Part shown: one piece after another, positions 45,188 through 54,831 of the stretch | Layout of the letters: every line of letters starts with the position of its first letter | How positions within the stretch are numbered: the first letter of the stretch is position 1 | Assembly: GCF_030123505.1 (NCBI RefSeq) | Contig: NZ_CP126115.1 | Span: 4,044,001 to 4,108,000 of the forward strand | Origin: Neobacillus sp. YX16 | GTDB taxonomy: Bacteria; Bacillota; Bacilli; Bacillales; Cytobacillaceae | DNA length: 64,000 bases | Direction of reading: 5' to 3' | Program-made: the position numbers and the translations under genes | The notes under the pieces: generated by a model | What the model was told of the DNA's origin: nothing | Databases searched by the model: none | What the model saw: the letters and a program-made list of their open reading frames with translations, nothing else

Positions 45188-45222
45188 AAAAAAAAGTGCC
45201 AGGCACCCGTGGTGTCTAGCAC
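45188..45222 (-). terminator. terminator of the aromatic-catabolism operon
   Basis: GTGCTAGACACC / GGGTGCCTGGCAC stem with eight T residues on the minus strand, right after the last gene. Confidence 0.85.
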
Positions 45223-45228
45223 TCATTT

Positions 45229-46224
45229 TTATGAATCAAATCTTTCTAGTAATTCAATGATTACTTTAAAGTCCGAGGTGGTATCCATATAAGCATATCT
45301 GCCTTTTCCATTATAGAAATTCCCCGTTTGAATAACGGGATACCCCATTTTCTCTAGAAGCTTAATTTTTTCATCCATATTTTTAATTACAAACGAAATA
45401 TGATGAACACCTTCTCCATGCGTTTCAAGGTGTTTTTTCCAAGTGCTAGGAGAAAGACCTGGCTCAATTAATTCAATTTGAAGCAGCGGAGTGTTAATAA
45501 ACATATATCTAGAATCACCTTCGGTTGCCTCTCCTTCAAAAACAACCTGAGTAAGCTCGCTTGGTCCTGATTGAATAACTTGTGGTTTTTCAACCCCTAG
45601 TAGTTTACAGTAAGCATCTGCTGCTGCATCGAGATCCTTTACAACAATCGCCAGCTGCTCAACCTTATTAGTCCCGAGCAAAGATTCATAGAATTCTTTA
45701 CTTGGCTCTGTACCCCTTGGTTCAGCACTTTCAAGAAGTTCTACCAGCGTTTTATGGTCATTCAAGGTATCCACATATACATACCTTCCGTCACTTGAAG
45801 TAAATTCACCACTTTGGAGTAATGGATATCCATTTTCTTCAAAAATCGGAAGGCTTACCTTAATAGAATCCACATCAAAGGCAATATGATGTATTCCTTC
45901 TCCCACTGTATCTAAAAATTCTCGCATTGTACCAGGTTCTTCGTTTGGTTCGATTAGTTCAAATTGCACGGTTGGTGTATTCATAAACACTAATTTACTT
46001 CGTGAATTCGTTGGCTTACCGCGAAAAACCACTTTGGAAACCTCACTATCACCTGTTAAGAACCATGCAGGTTTCGGAATCCCGAGAAGTTTAGCAAACA
46101 TTTCAGAGGTCTTTTCAATATCACGAACAACAAAGGCAAGTTGATTGATTTCATTATTGCCAGCCAAAGGTTTTTTTCCTGTTAACGATTTAGTCAAAAT
46201 GGTCACCTCTAGTTCTTTTTTCAT
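45229..46224 (-). CDS. two-domain VOC (glyoxalase/methylmalonyl-CoA epimerase-like) protein
   Basis: 331 residues containing two tandem VOC halves (about 20-165 and 185-330) that align with each other (INQLAFVVRD / VEQLAIVVKD; GEGIHHIAFDV / GEGVHHISFVI; LVELLE / IIELLE). The usual first metal His is Gln in both halves while the later His and Glu remain. An internal duplication is visible. Likely acts on an oxoacid or ring-cleavage intermediate. Start overlaps the SDR stop by four bases, so translation is coupled. Last gene of the operon. Confidence 0.82.
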   Translation of the reverse strand: MKKELEVTILTKSLTGKKPLAGNNEINQLAFVVRDIEKTSEMFAKLLGIPKPAWFLTGDSEVSKVVFRGKPTNSRSKLVFMNTPTVQFELIEPNEEPGTMREFLDTVGEGIHHIAFDVDSIKVSLPIFEENGYPLLQSGEFTSSDGRYVYVDTLNDHKTLVELLESAEPRGTEPSKEFYESLLGTNKVEQLAIVVKDLDAAADAYCKLLGVEKPQVIQSGPSELTQVVFEGEATEGDSRYMFINTPLLQIELIEPGLSPSTWKKHLETHGEGVHHISFVIKNMDEKIKLLEKMGYPVIQTGNFYNGKGRYAYMDTTSDFKVIIELLERFDS

Positions 46225-47006
46225 CCTAGGCCACGGACAGATAATCCACCATCACTCGATATAACTTCTCCAGTAATCGCCCTTGCTTTATCGGAAGCAA
46301 GCAGCAAGTAAGCTCCTACATGGTCTTCAGAAGACATTGCAATCCGAAGCGGATTTCGTGATTTAATACTTTTTTCTTTTGTCTCGTTATCTACCATTTT
46401 TACAAATGGCTGAAGCGGAGAAATGACATTTAGTGCTGTCAACGTTCCTCCCGGAGCAACAGCATTCACTCTTATATCAGGAGCAAGCTCAAACGCAAGC
46501 TGGCGCAATAAACCAATTTGTGCGTGTTTGCTGGCGGTGTACCAGACTCCTCCCCCATCAGGATAGAACCCCGCACCTGACACAGTGAAAATCATATTAC
46601 CGCCTGTTTTCTTCAATTCCTCCACTGACGCCTTTGCCCCATTGAAATATCCTTTTACATTGATGTCAAACAGGAAGTCATATGCATTTGACATTGCTTC
46701 GGGAGTAACAGTTTGGAATTTAGCAAACCCATCAAAAACACCAGCATTCGCAACAAAAACATCTAACTTCCCAAATGCTTCCACGGCCATCCGAACTGCA
46801 TCAGCATGTGCTTGATAATTCGTAACATCTCCCTCGATACATTGCACAGAATCACCAAACTGCTGCTTTAGTTGATTCAGTCCCTCTAATGATTTATCGA
46901 GAACGGTAAGCACTGCTCCTTCTTTCACAAAAGCTTCTGTTACTGCCTTTCCGATACCAGAAGCACCACCAGTCAAATAAACTGATTTACCACTTAACTG
47001 AGCCAT
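46221..47006 (-). CDS. cis-dihydrodiol dehydrogenase (BphB/HcaB-like SDR)
   Basis: 261 residues. TGGASGIG (12-19), NAG near 88, catalytic Ser in VSGAGFYPDGG, then YTASKHAQIGLLRQLAFELAP. The Ser-rich loop and the VNAVAPGG stretch match the BphB/HcaB/NdoB family that oxidises cis-dihydrodiols to catechols. It lies next to the Rieske oxygenase genes. RBS AAGGGG. Confidence 0.9.
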   Translation of the reverse strand: MAQLSGKSVYLTGGASGIGKAVTEAFVKEGAVLTVLDKSLEGLNQLKQQFGDSVQCIEGDVTNYQAHADAVRMAVEAFGKLDVFVANAGVFDGFAKFQTVTPEAMSNAYDFLFDINVKGYFNGAKASVEELKKTGGNMIFTVSGAGFYPDGGGVWYTASKHAQIGLLRQLAFELAPDIRVNAVAPGGTLTALNVISPLQPFVKMVDNETKEKSIKSRNPLRIAMSSEDHVGAYLLLASDKARAITGEVISSDGGLSVRGLG

Positions 47007-47036
47007 AAATACTGCCCCTTCCTGCTACGAAAGCCA

Positions 47037-47546
47037 TTACACAAAGATAGCTAAATTTCTTGTATTAATAGTCGTTTGGTCAACAATGAAAAAGCGTTTC
47101 GATAGTTTCCATTCTCCATTTTCAAAAATAAATTCATCTAGTCGTTCACCAGATATTAAATCGTGATGAATATCGGTACTGCGACTGCGGTAAATCATCA
47201 AATAACTGTTTACCACTGCTTTTTCATTTGGCTTATAATCTATCAGCCGCACATTGTTCACTAATCTTCTAGTTCGGGAAGGAGGAATTTCAGCCCATGC
47301 ATAATCCGTTTTTAGACGATCCACACGAATTTTCAATAATTCAATGTCATCATCAAATGCATACATATCTAAGGCATAATCTGGGCGTTCTGTACCCTCC
47401 TTATTAACACGGACCGGCATTTGATATTTTAATGATGGGTGCATTAAACTAAACCACCCATCAAAATCAATATCATCTAACAGTTTCGCTTCCTGATAGA
47501 GCCATTGTTCAAATTCGTATGTCGCTAGCATCTTCTCAATTGTCAT
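47037..47546 (-). CDS. ring-hydroxylating dioxygenase beta subunit
   Basis: 169 residues with an NTF2-like/SnoaL-like fold; EQWLYQEAKLLDDIDFDGWFSLMHPSLKYQMP and RTRRLVNNVRLIDYK follow the beta subunits of biphenyl/naphthalene-type oxygenases. Structural partner of the alpha subunit encoded immediately upstream. RBS GAGGGAG, ATG. Confidence 0.9.
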   Translation of the reverse strand: MTIEKMLATYEFEQWLYQEAKLLDDIDFDGWFSLMHPSLKYQMPVRVNKEGTERPDYALDMYAFDDDIELLKIRVDRLKTDYAWAEIPPSRTRRLVNNVRLIDYKPNEKAVVNSYLMIYRSRSTDIHHDLISGERLDEFIFENGEWKLSKRFFIVDQTTINTRNLAIFV

Positions 47547-47608
47547 AACTTCTCCCTCAATCCTTTAATATTTTTTTGTCAAAAGTCATGAAAAGTGTGA
47601 GAGCAACC

Positions 47609-48913
47609 TCACTTAGTCATTAAGTCAAGCCAGTAACGATAAAAATTTCTTTGATTGGCTTCAGTAAATTTATCATCATAAACGACACCTGGACCAACGA
47701 ATTCTGTGACTGGTTTACGGTGCAAGCCCATCGTGTAATTAAATGTAAGCTGTTTTACTAATGGCATCGTACCAGAGGCAGCAGCTGTAATGTCTGTGAA
47801 TACTTCTGTGTCATCCTGTTCAAATATACCTGAAGGGCTAAATGTCAGAATAAATGATTCTCGTGAGCGTCTTTTCCAATCCTCTGGAGCATTTTTCTCA
47901 ACTAAAAACCATGTAATTACTTCCATTTTGTCCACAGATATTGGTCTCCAAATGCGCATAGAAGTATTAGAGATTAACTGGCCTTTAATTTTTGTATGAG
48001 AAATTAAAAACGATAGGTTAGGAAAGATGTTTCCGATCATATTCTTAAGATTAGATAGAACCTCGTATTGTTCTTCCGTTAGATTTGCTTTGTACTCATC
48101 CTTTAATTCTTCAGGGAAGGCGAAGTCTGGATTCGGTGTGCCAAGGTTCAAACCATGCCCATTATTGGTGTGGATTTGATAGCCTTTTTTTGAATAAGTT
48201 GCACTTGGGACCATTCCTAATTTGGCAATAGAACCGTGAGTAACCATCGTATGATAGGAATCACCTACGAAGTTATCTGCTCCGATTTTCCAATTGGAAT
48301 GAATAACGAATCTTTGCGGAGGTCCCATAACTTCCATTTCTGCTCTTCCTGCAAATATATCAATATACCATTTAAAATCGCCTAAAAAAGCATCTAAAGA
48401 CTCTACTTCATCATTCCAAGTACCAAATATTAGTCCTTTGTATGACTCCACTCTAATTTTGTGTAAACCCAGCTGAGATTTATCTAAGTCAACACCGTAA
48501 ATGTCTTTTTGTAATGGAATACCGACACAATCTCCATTGTTTTTAAAATTAAAGCCGTGATAAGGACAAGTAAATAATGACTTATTGCCAGCATCTGCGC
48601 GACAAAGCTTCATCCCGCGGTGTGTACACATATTGTATAGGCCACGGATTTGATTATCAGCACCTCGAGAAATAATGACCGAATAACCAGACACATCCCT
48701 TGTGATGAAGTCATTTTTGTTAGGAATTTCTGATTCATGTCCAATAAATACCCAAGTTTTTAAAAATACTTTTTTGTGCTCTAAATCATATATCGTTGGA
48801 TCACCAAGAAGATAGGCAGGAATGGCTCCCGTGTCAGGTTTAACGGTTTCATTTAAGTATTCAATGGCTTCTTTTTGAGACATCTCTTCTAAATTAATGT
48901 TCGTTTTGTACAT
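47609..48913 (-). CDS. Rieske ring-hydroxylating dioxygenase alpha subunit
   Basis: 434 residues. The Rieske [2Fe-2S] ligands are C96, H98, C116, H119 (CTHRG...CPYH). The catalytic iron site is DNFVGDSYHTMVTH with H221 and H226, bridging D218, and a C-terminal Asp in EQDDTE near 372. Length and spacing fit Group III/biphenyl-type alpha subunits. It would insert O2 into an aromatic ring to make a cis-dihydrodiol. No ferredoxin or reductase gene is in the window. RBS GGAGG. Confidence 0.93.
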   Translation of the reverse strand: MYKTNINLEEMSQKEAIEYLNETVKPDTGAIPAYLLGDPTIYDLEHKKVFLKTWVFIGHESEIPNKNDFITRDVSGYSVIISRGADNQIRGLYNMCTHRGMKLCRADAGNKSLFTCPYHGFNFKNNGDCVGIPLQKDIYGVDLDKSQLGLHKIRVESYKGLIFGTWNDEVESLDAFLGDFKWYIDIFAGRAEMEVMGPPQRFVIHSNWKIGADNFVGDSYHTMVTHGSIAKLGMVPSATYSKKGYQIHTNNGHGLNLGTPNPDFAFPEELKDEYKANLTEEQYEVLSNLKNMIGNIFPNLSFLISHTKIKGQLISNTSMRIWRPISVDKMEVITWFLVEKNAPEDWKRRSRESFILTFSPSGIFEQDDTEVFTDITAAASGTMPLVKQLTFNYTMGLHRKPVTEFVGPGVVYDDKFTEANQRNFYRYWLDLMTK

Positions 48914-49021
48914 TGCCCTTTCCTCCTAAATATAGTTTGCATTGCTACTCATTCAGGGGAAAAAGCAATTAATAACGTTTACCCCTTTATGTTATTATTA
49001 AGGTTCTTTCCTATAAATAAT

Positions 49022-49804
49022 TTAACCGACTTGGATAACAGCATCTTTATTTTTCAATGATGACAATACACTAAGAGCAGCCAAATAACTCGTTTTTGGA
49101 TTATTCGGCATAGGATCATTTTCAACCTTTAGAGATAATGTGCCAAAGGATCCTGCTGCTTCGATATTATGACTATTTTTCTTAATACCTGGATCAGAAA
49201 TGATTTTTACTCGGGTTTTATCCGGTCCTAATCCTGCAAGGGACAAAATGATTGAAACATTGATGTTTTTTGGGAATAACTCAATGGCATCACGAGCAGA
49301 ACCCTCAAAAAGAACCTGTTCTATATCCAATGGTGCACCCGGTAAAGCCTGAGGCGGCTTCCTTGTAATAATCGAAACACTGTCGAGTTCACCATTGGAT
49401 TTCGCTGCTTTTAAGACATCTAATCCCCCAATTGCACCGGAGGGGAGGTATATTTTTTTGCCATTCTCCTTGCAGATTTCTTCCAACGAATGAATAAAAT
49501 TCAGATCACTGAGAGCACCAACACTGCTAAGTACTAAATCCTTACCACTGCTTAGAACCTGAGCAGCATACTCTTTCACTACTTCGACAGTAGCAGCTTC
49601 GATAACTAAGTCTATATTCGACTGTAATAGTGATTGAATATCATCAAAGACTTCAGTATCAAATTCAGCTGCTAGCTGCTGTGCCGATTTTGGATTGCGG
49701 GTATAAATGCCAACAATTTTGGAATTTACTAGGAGATTATTGGTATTAATACTTTGAAGTAGGAATCTGCCAATGTTTCCACCGCCGATTAAGCCGATAT
49801 TCAT
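49022..49804 (-). CDS. L-aspartate dehydrogenase-like protein (NadX/DUF108)
   Basis: 260 residues. GLIGGGNIGRFLLQSI (about 4-19) is the NAD(P) loop; KIISDPGIKKNSHNIEAAGSFG (about 200-220) carries the conserved His and Gly-rich stretch of the AspDH family. AspDH converts L-aspartate and NAD+ to iminoaspartate/oxaloacetate plus ammonia. Inside an aromatic operon the true substrate may be a different amino acid or semialdehyde. RBS AAGGAGG. Confidence 0.82.
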   Translation of the reverse strand: MNIGLIGGGNIGRFLLQSINTNNLLVNSKIVGIYTRNPKSAQQLAAEFDTEVFDDIQSLLQSNIDLVIEAATVEVVKEYAAQVLSSGKDLVLSSVGALSDLNFIHSLEEICKENGKKIYLPSGAIGGLDVLKAAKSNGELDSVSIITRKPPQALPGAPLDIEQVLFEGSARDAIELFPKNINVSIILSLAGLGPDKTRVKIISDPGIKKNSHNIEAAGSFGTLSLKVENDPMPNNPKTSYLAALSVLSSLKNKDAVIQVG

Positions 49805-49820
49805 CTGACGATCCTCCTTA

Positions 49821-51266
49821 TCAGTTGCCTAACCCGTAGGAATCTGCAAAATATTCTAACCCACAGTGCCTTGTTTCACGAGATAGTCCACTTTCTTTTA
49901 GACCTGGGAAATCAAGATGGAGGTCTTGGAAAACGGTATGGTTATTATGAAAAACAGCTCCTGCTTCTAATTGGTCTGCCAATTGGATTGCCAGTTCTTC
50001 ATCCTCGGTCCAAACCGACGCTCTTAAGCCGAATTCGCTGTCATTTGCAAACTTAATGGCTTCTTCTACGGATGTAAAAGGCAAAATAGGAATAACAGGA
50101 CCAAATTGTTCCGCACGAACAATTTCACTATTTTGATCTGCACCCGTAATAATCGTTGGTAAGATAAAGTACCCTTGATCCCATGATTCAGGATCTATCT
50201 GAATTCCAGCTGAAATGATATTTGCACCCGAATCAGCTGCACGTTTAATTAACCCTTTAACATAGTCATATTGCGATTTATTATTTAAAGGTCCCATTTC
50301 AACATCAGGCTGCATTCCATTGCCAACCCTGATTCTTTGAAATTCTTTTTTTAGTTTTTCTACGACCTCTTCATACCTTGATTCATGTACATAAATCCTT
50401 TTTATAGCTGAACATACCTGGCCTGCAGCGCGAAGTACTCCGAAACGAAGACGTTTAATACTATCTTCATCAAGATTAGCATCTTCAAAAATAATGGCGG
50501 CATCATTTCCACCCAGTTCCATATAAAGGTTCTTTACAGTACCTGAAGCTGCACGCATGATCTCTTTTCCCGTTTCAGTACTGCCCACGAAAGCAATCGT
50601 CTTTACTCTTGGGTCAGAACAAAGCATCTCTCCAATCACACTACCCGAACCTGTTACAACATTAATGACTCCTGCTGGGAAATAGGAAGCCACCACCTTT
50701 AAAAATGACATAATTGTGAGCGGACAATTTGTAGCTGGCTTAACCACTACAGTATTTCCTGTCAAAACAGCAGGAATCACTCGCTTAAAGGTTAAAATCA
50801 TCGGCGAGTTCCAAGGTGAAATAACGGCAGTGACACCACGTGCACGTTTTCGAATTTGCACCTTTTGATTGCCTGGCAATATTTCCGGCTTCCACCATTC
50901 AAGAAGTTCATCTGCTGCTTGGTGCATAATATCTACACAGCGCAGCAAATCTTTCTTTGCTTCCACTAGTACTTTTCCATTCTCACGTACTAGCAAGGTT
51001 ACATTCTCTTCAACTTGTGCTTTTATTTCCTCAGCTGCCAAATGCATGCTGCTTGCTCGTTCCTCAATATTGCTGTGGGACCAGTTCTCGTATGCCTTTT
51101 CGGCTGTAGCAATCGCATGATCAACATCTACTTTGGAGCATAAAGCTACTTCCCCGACAACTTCATCTATATATGCTGGATTGGTGACATTAGCTTTTTT
51201 TTCTGCTTCATACCAATTACCGCCAATCAAGTACTTACCTGAAACAAATGGATATGTTGAGATCAT
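49821..51266 (-). CDS. aldehyde dehydrogenase family
   Basis: 481 residues. Conserved ELGGND (Glu general base), GQVCSAIKRIYV with catalytic Cys near residue 287, and ISPWNSPMILTFKRVIPA for NAD binding. Oxidises an aldehyde to the acid, probably a semialdehyde from ring cleavage. RBS AAGGGGGG. Starts 12 bases after the ThDP gene. Confidence 0.9.
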   Translation of the reverse strand: MISTYPFVSGKYLIGGNWYEAEKKANVTNPAYIDEVVGEVALCSKVDVDHAIATAEKAYENWSHSNIEERASSMHLAAEEIKAQVEENVTLLVRENGKVLVEAKKDLLRCVDIMHQAADELLEWWKPEILPGNQKVQIRKRARGVTAVISPWNSPMILTFKRVIPAVLTGNTVVVKPATNCPLTIMSFLKVVASYFPAGVINVVTGSGSVIGEMLCSDPRVKTIAFVGSTETGKEIMRAASGTVKNLYMELGGNDAAIIFEDANLDEDSIKRLRFGVLRAAGQVCSAIKRIYVHESRYEEVVEKLKKEFQRIRVGNGMQPDVEMGPLNNKSQYDYVKGLIKRAADSGANIISAGIQIDPESWDQGYFILPTIITGADQNSEIVRAEQFGPVIPILPFTSVEEAIKFANDSEFGLRASVWTEDEELAIQLADQLEAGAVFHNNHTVFQDLHLDFPGLKESGLSRETRHCGLEYFADSYGLGN

Positions 51267-51278
51267 TCTTTTCCCCCC

Positions 51279-52970
51279 TTAAAGCTTTCTCGGTTTGAAT
51301 GCATCTGCTGCGCCTGGAGGTCCTCCAAATGGCTTTGCCATTGGTCCCACAGCTTCCATATCAACAACAATAATAGCTGGTTTTTTAGTATCAACTGCTT
51401 TTTCAAGTGCTGAGACAAATTCATCAGGTGAGCCGATTCTAGTAGAATCAAATCCCATAGATTGTCCTAATAGTACAAAATCAGGACTTAAGAGATCGAC
51501 TGCTACTTGACGTCCGTAGGCAGCATCTTGAATATTTCGGAGTACCCCATAGCCAGCATCATCGAACAATACCACGATTAATGGTAAATTTTCTTGAGCA
51601 GCAGTTGCCATTTCTCCTACATTCACCATAAATCCGCCATCACCAGCCATCAACACTACTTGACGGTCTTTGAAAGCCATTTGTGCGCCAATGGCTGTCG
51701 GTAATCCCTGGCCAATTCCTCCACCAGAAGCATGAATAGAAGTACGAGGTTCATAGATTTCAAATAATCGACTTCCCCACACATTTGCTTGGACGGTTAC
51801 ATCACGCACTAATATAGAATCACGCGGCAATATTTTTCGCATGCCATCTAGAATTTGTTCGTATGGACCAAGGGTTGCTCGTAACGCAGCTCGTAATTCT
51901 TGTCGTACCGATTGTACTTCATCTAGATATGCCGGGTCAGGATTTATTTCTATATTGGTTAAGTCTTGAATGATTGTATTAAGGATTTGCTTGGCATCAC
52001 CTACTAGCCCATTGGTAGCTTCGTAGTTCCGATTAATAGCCTGCCAATCTGCATCAATGGCAATATGTTCTTTCGGAACAGGAACTTTCCAGTTCGCAGT
52101 TTCGTTTCCTCTAAAACGTACACCAATACTTATCAATAAATCTGAATCCATTAATAATTTTTTCGTTAACTCGTATGCTGCAAAGTGACCGATACACTGA
52201 GGATGATCTTCTGGAATACTTCCTTTTCCAGTTTGACTTGTGATAACAGCTGCACCAATTATTTCTGCCAATTGCTTTACTTCATTCGATGCCCCTGCAG
52301 AAATCACTCCTCCCCCTGCCCAAATAACAGGACGGCGGGCATTACTGACTTTGGCTACGATTTCTTTGGGTAAATCTATAGCTATATGGCTCGTTGGAGC
52401 TGCGAATCTGACTTCTTCAAGAGTATAGTTTGGGATAATTGCAGATTGAAAATCGATGGGAATTTCAAGCGTTACTGGTCCAGATGGAGCAGCTAATGCA
52501 TCTTGAATCGCTTGTCTAACTACAGCAGCTATTTGCTCCGGTTTTCTTAAACGAAGTGCCTTTTTACAGGCTCCTTCCATCATCGACAACTGATCCTTAC
52601 ATTCGTGAATATATCCTCTTCCCGTACCTAAGTAAGGAGAAGCTACTTCACCAGTAATATGCAGAACAGGCACGCCTGCTGCCCAAGCTTCAATAAGTGA
52701 ACCGGCAGCATTTCCAGCTCCAGTCCCTGTACTAGTAATGACGACACCCAATTTACCAGTTGCACGTGCATAACCATCAGCCATATTAACTGCTCCGCTT
52801 TCACCGCGAGAACAAACGAGGTGAATGCTTCCCTCACGAAGAATCGCATCATAGATTGGCATATTATGGATGCTGACAATTCCGAAAGCTGTCGTAACAC
52901 CTGCTCGGACTAACTCTTGAACAATAGCATCTGCCGTTGTAAATTCCATTTGAACTTGTGGACTCATCAT
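51279..52970 (-). CDS. thiamine-diphosphate-dependent enzyme (acetolactate synthase / benzoylformate decarboxylase family)
   Basis: 563 residues, three-domain ThDP enzyme. Catalytic Glu is E57 in SRGESGAVNMADGYA; the ThDP/Mg motif is GDGGFMVNVGEMATAAQENLP...VLFDD near residue 440. FAD-binding features of acetolactate synthase are not obvious by eye. It may decarboxylate a 2-oxo acid or form an acyloin. RBS AGGAG. Upstream of the ALDH, suggesting decarboxylase then aldehyde oxidation. Confidence 0.87.
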   Translation of the reverse strand: MMSPQVQMEFTTADAIVQELVRAGVTTAFGIVSIHNMPIYDAILREGSIHLVCSRGESGAVNMADGYARATGKLGVVITSTGTGAGNAAGSLIEAWAAGVPVLHITGEVASPYLGTGRGYIHECKDQLSMMEGACKKALRLRKPEQIAAVVRQAIQDALAAPSGPVTLEIPIDFQSAIIPNYTLEEVRFAAPTSHIAIDLPKEIVAKVSNARRPVIWAGGGVISAGASNEVKQLAEIIGAAVITSQTGKGSIPEDHPQCIGHFAAYELTKKLLMDSDLLISIGVRFRGNETANWKVPVPKEHIAIDADWQAINRNYEATNGLVGDAKQILNTIIQDLTNIEINPDPAYLDEVQSVRQELRAALRATLGPYEQILDGMRKILPRDSILVRDVTVQANVWGSRLFEIYEPRTSIHASGGGIGQGLPTAIGAQMAFKDRQVVLMAGDGGFMVNVGEMATAAQENLPLIVVLFDDAGYGVLRNIQDAAYGRQVAVDLLSPDFVLLGQSMGFDSTRIGSPDEFVSALEKAVDTKKPAIIVVDMEAVGPMAKPFGGPPGAADAFKPRKL

Positions 52971-52991
52971 TTACTCCTGCCTTTATCCGTA

Positions 52992-53783
52992 TTATAGTGC
53001 TTTCCCAAGTGCTCCCGCCGTTTCTATCGTAGAACCTGATACATAGCTGGCTTGTTTAGAGGATAAAAAGAGAATGACACTTGCAACCTCTTCTGCTTCC
53101 CCAACCCGTCCTAATGGAATATTTCGCTTCTTTGCTAAATCAGCATAATATTCTTCAGGATCCATATCTGGAGCATTTTTCATTCTTCTACGCTCCCATT
53201 GATCGGTTCGTATCAAACCTAAGCTGACTGAGTTTACTAGAATATTATCTGGAGCAAGCTCTTGAGAAAGAGTTTTACTTAAATTTAATAGCCCAGCTCT
53301 TGTAGCTGCTGTCGCAATCATATGTCGTTCAGGCTCTTTGGCCAGAGTTGCGTTGATATTAATAATTCTTCCACCGCCACGCTTGACAAGATATGGATGG
53401 ACAGCCTTAACTGCATAAATGATAGCGAAGTATTTTAGTTGGATTTGCTCCTGCCATTGTTCATCTGTTACATCAAAAAAATACCCCATTACACTTTGCC
53501 CTGCTGCATTCACCAATATATCAATACCATCAAAAAAAGCAGCAGTACCAATTATAAATGCATTAACATCATCTTTATTCGTTACATCACAGGTTGCCGC
53601 ATAAATAGAGTCAGCGGACCCAAACTGTAATAGGTAATCTAAAGCTTTTTCTTTCCGCTCATTATTTCTGCCGCATATTGCTACCTTGGCACCTTCTTGC
53701 AGGAACATCTCAGCTGTTTTTAAACCGACACCTGATGTTCCTCCCATAATAACAGCCACTTTTCCTTTTAAACCCAAGTCCAT
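52992..53783 (-). CDS. SDR-fold protein lacking the YxxxK active site
   Basis: About 263 residues from ATG 53783 behind AAGGGGTG. MGGTSGVG and NAAG cofactor motifs are present, so a nucleotide probably binds, but the position of YxxxK reads TAATR (in IATAATRAGLL) and the catalytic Ser region reads INATLA. It is therefore unlikely to be a normal SDR dehydrogenase. It could have another active site or a regulatory role. It sits directly before the ThDP gene in the operon. Confidence 0.8.
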   Translation of the reverse strand: MDLGLKGKVAVIMGGTSGVGLKTAEMFLQEGAKVAICGRNNERKEKALDYLLQFGSADSIYAATCDVTNKDDVNAFIIGTAAFFDGIDILVNAAGQSVMGYFFDVTDEQWQEQIQLKYFAIIYAVKAVHPYLVKRGGGRIININATLAKEPERHMIATAATRAGLLNLSKTLSQELAPDNILVNSVSLGLIRTDQWERRRMKNAPDMDPEEYYADLAKKRNIPLGRVGEAEEVASVILFLSSKQASYVSGSTIETAGALGKAL

Positions 53784-53808
53784 ATCTACACCCCTTATTA
53801 TCAAACCT

Positions 53809-54723
53809 TTAGAGCAGTGCTTTCACGTTTACCCATCCAGGGTCTGGTTCTCCACCCATCGCTGCGCGGGTTTCTGGCTTTGGAGGTCCAGCAATTCCCC
53901 ATTGGTCCATCAAATGAGGGACACGCTTCCAAACACGGGCTCTCCATTCACTTTCATCTTCAATCGTCTCCAAATAACAGGTATATTCCATGACAAACTT
54001 TGCGGGGTCCTGGAAATAACAAAAAATATTATTACCAGGGCCATGACGTCCTGGTCCCCAAATCTCTTGATATCCAGCCTTCCTGACATTGGCAATTCCA
54101 CGCATTACTTCATCAACCGTATCTACTTCATAAGCAATATGGTTTACTGAAGCATGTTTATCTTGATTAAATGCAAGTGAATGGTGTTTCCGGTTACAGC
54201 GAAGGAAAGACATCTGATGCTCGCTCCAATCCGTAACTTTAAAGCCAATAATATTCGTATAAAAATCAGTAATCATATCTAGGTCTGCTGTATTCATTAC
54301 GACATGATTAAGTTTAACGGGGTCAACATTTTTCTTGTTCCATATGGTTGTATGCATCTCAACCCATGCGGATAATTCGATACAGCGGTTTTCAGGATCA
54401 ACAAACCGAAGACCATAACCTTTTCCTTCTTCATCTAGATAACCAGGATCGGCTATTATTTTTACTCCTTTAGAAGCTAGGAAGTCTGCTGCTCTATCAA
54501 CTGCATTTTTATCGACCATACCAAAAGCGATATGGTGCAGTCCTCTCTTTTCTCCAACATGTAAGCTTAAGATATGATTTTCAGGGCCAGCACCACGAAA
54601 ATATACAGTTTTTTCGTCTTGCGCTACTTTATCTAATCCCCAAATTTTTTCATAAAAATTAGCTTGTTCTTGTAGAACTGGGGTAATTAAACCAATATGT
54701 CTTAAGTGGGTAATACCAACCAT
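53809..54723 (-). CDS. extradiol ring-cleavage dioxygenase-like VOC protein
   Basis: About 304 residues from ATG 54723 behind GGAGGTG. Two VOC domains as in BphC/catechol 2,3-dioxygenase. The second domain has the full 2-His-1-Glu iron site: NHVVM (about 148), NHIAYEV (about 205) and MEYTC (about 255). Predicted to cleave a catechol meta to its hydroxyls. An alpha/beta hydrolase gene nearby could act on the product. Confidence 0.88.
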   Translation of the reverse strand: MVGITHLRHIGLITPVLQEQANFYEKIWGLDKVAQDEKTVYFRGAGPENHILSLHVGEKRGLHHIAFGMVDKNAVDRAADFLASKGVKIIADPGYLDEEGKGYGLRFVDPENRCIELSAWVEMHTTIWNKKNVDPVKLNHVVMNTADLDMITDFYTNIIGFKVTDWSEHQMSFLRCNRKHHSLAFNQDKHASVNHIAYEVDTVDEVMRGIANVRKAGYQEIWGPGRHGPGNNIFCYFQDPAKFVMEYTCYLETIEDESEWRARVWKRVPHLMDQWGIAGPPKPETRAAMGGEPDPGWVNVKALL

Positions 54724-54831
54724 ATTTACACCTCCATTAATGGTTCTATAACTACAACTGTAACATAATAGGGATGATCCCAATGAAAGTTAGAGGACCA
54801 TCCCCATCAAAGAAGATTTTAAAAAGATATT

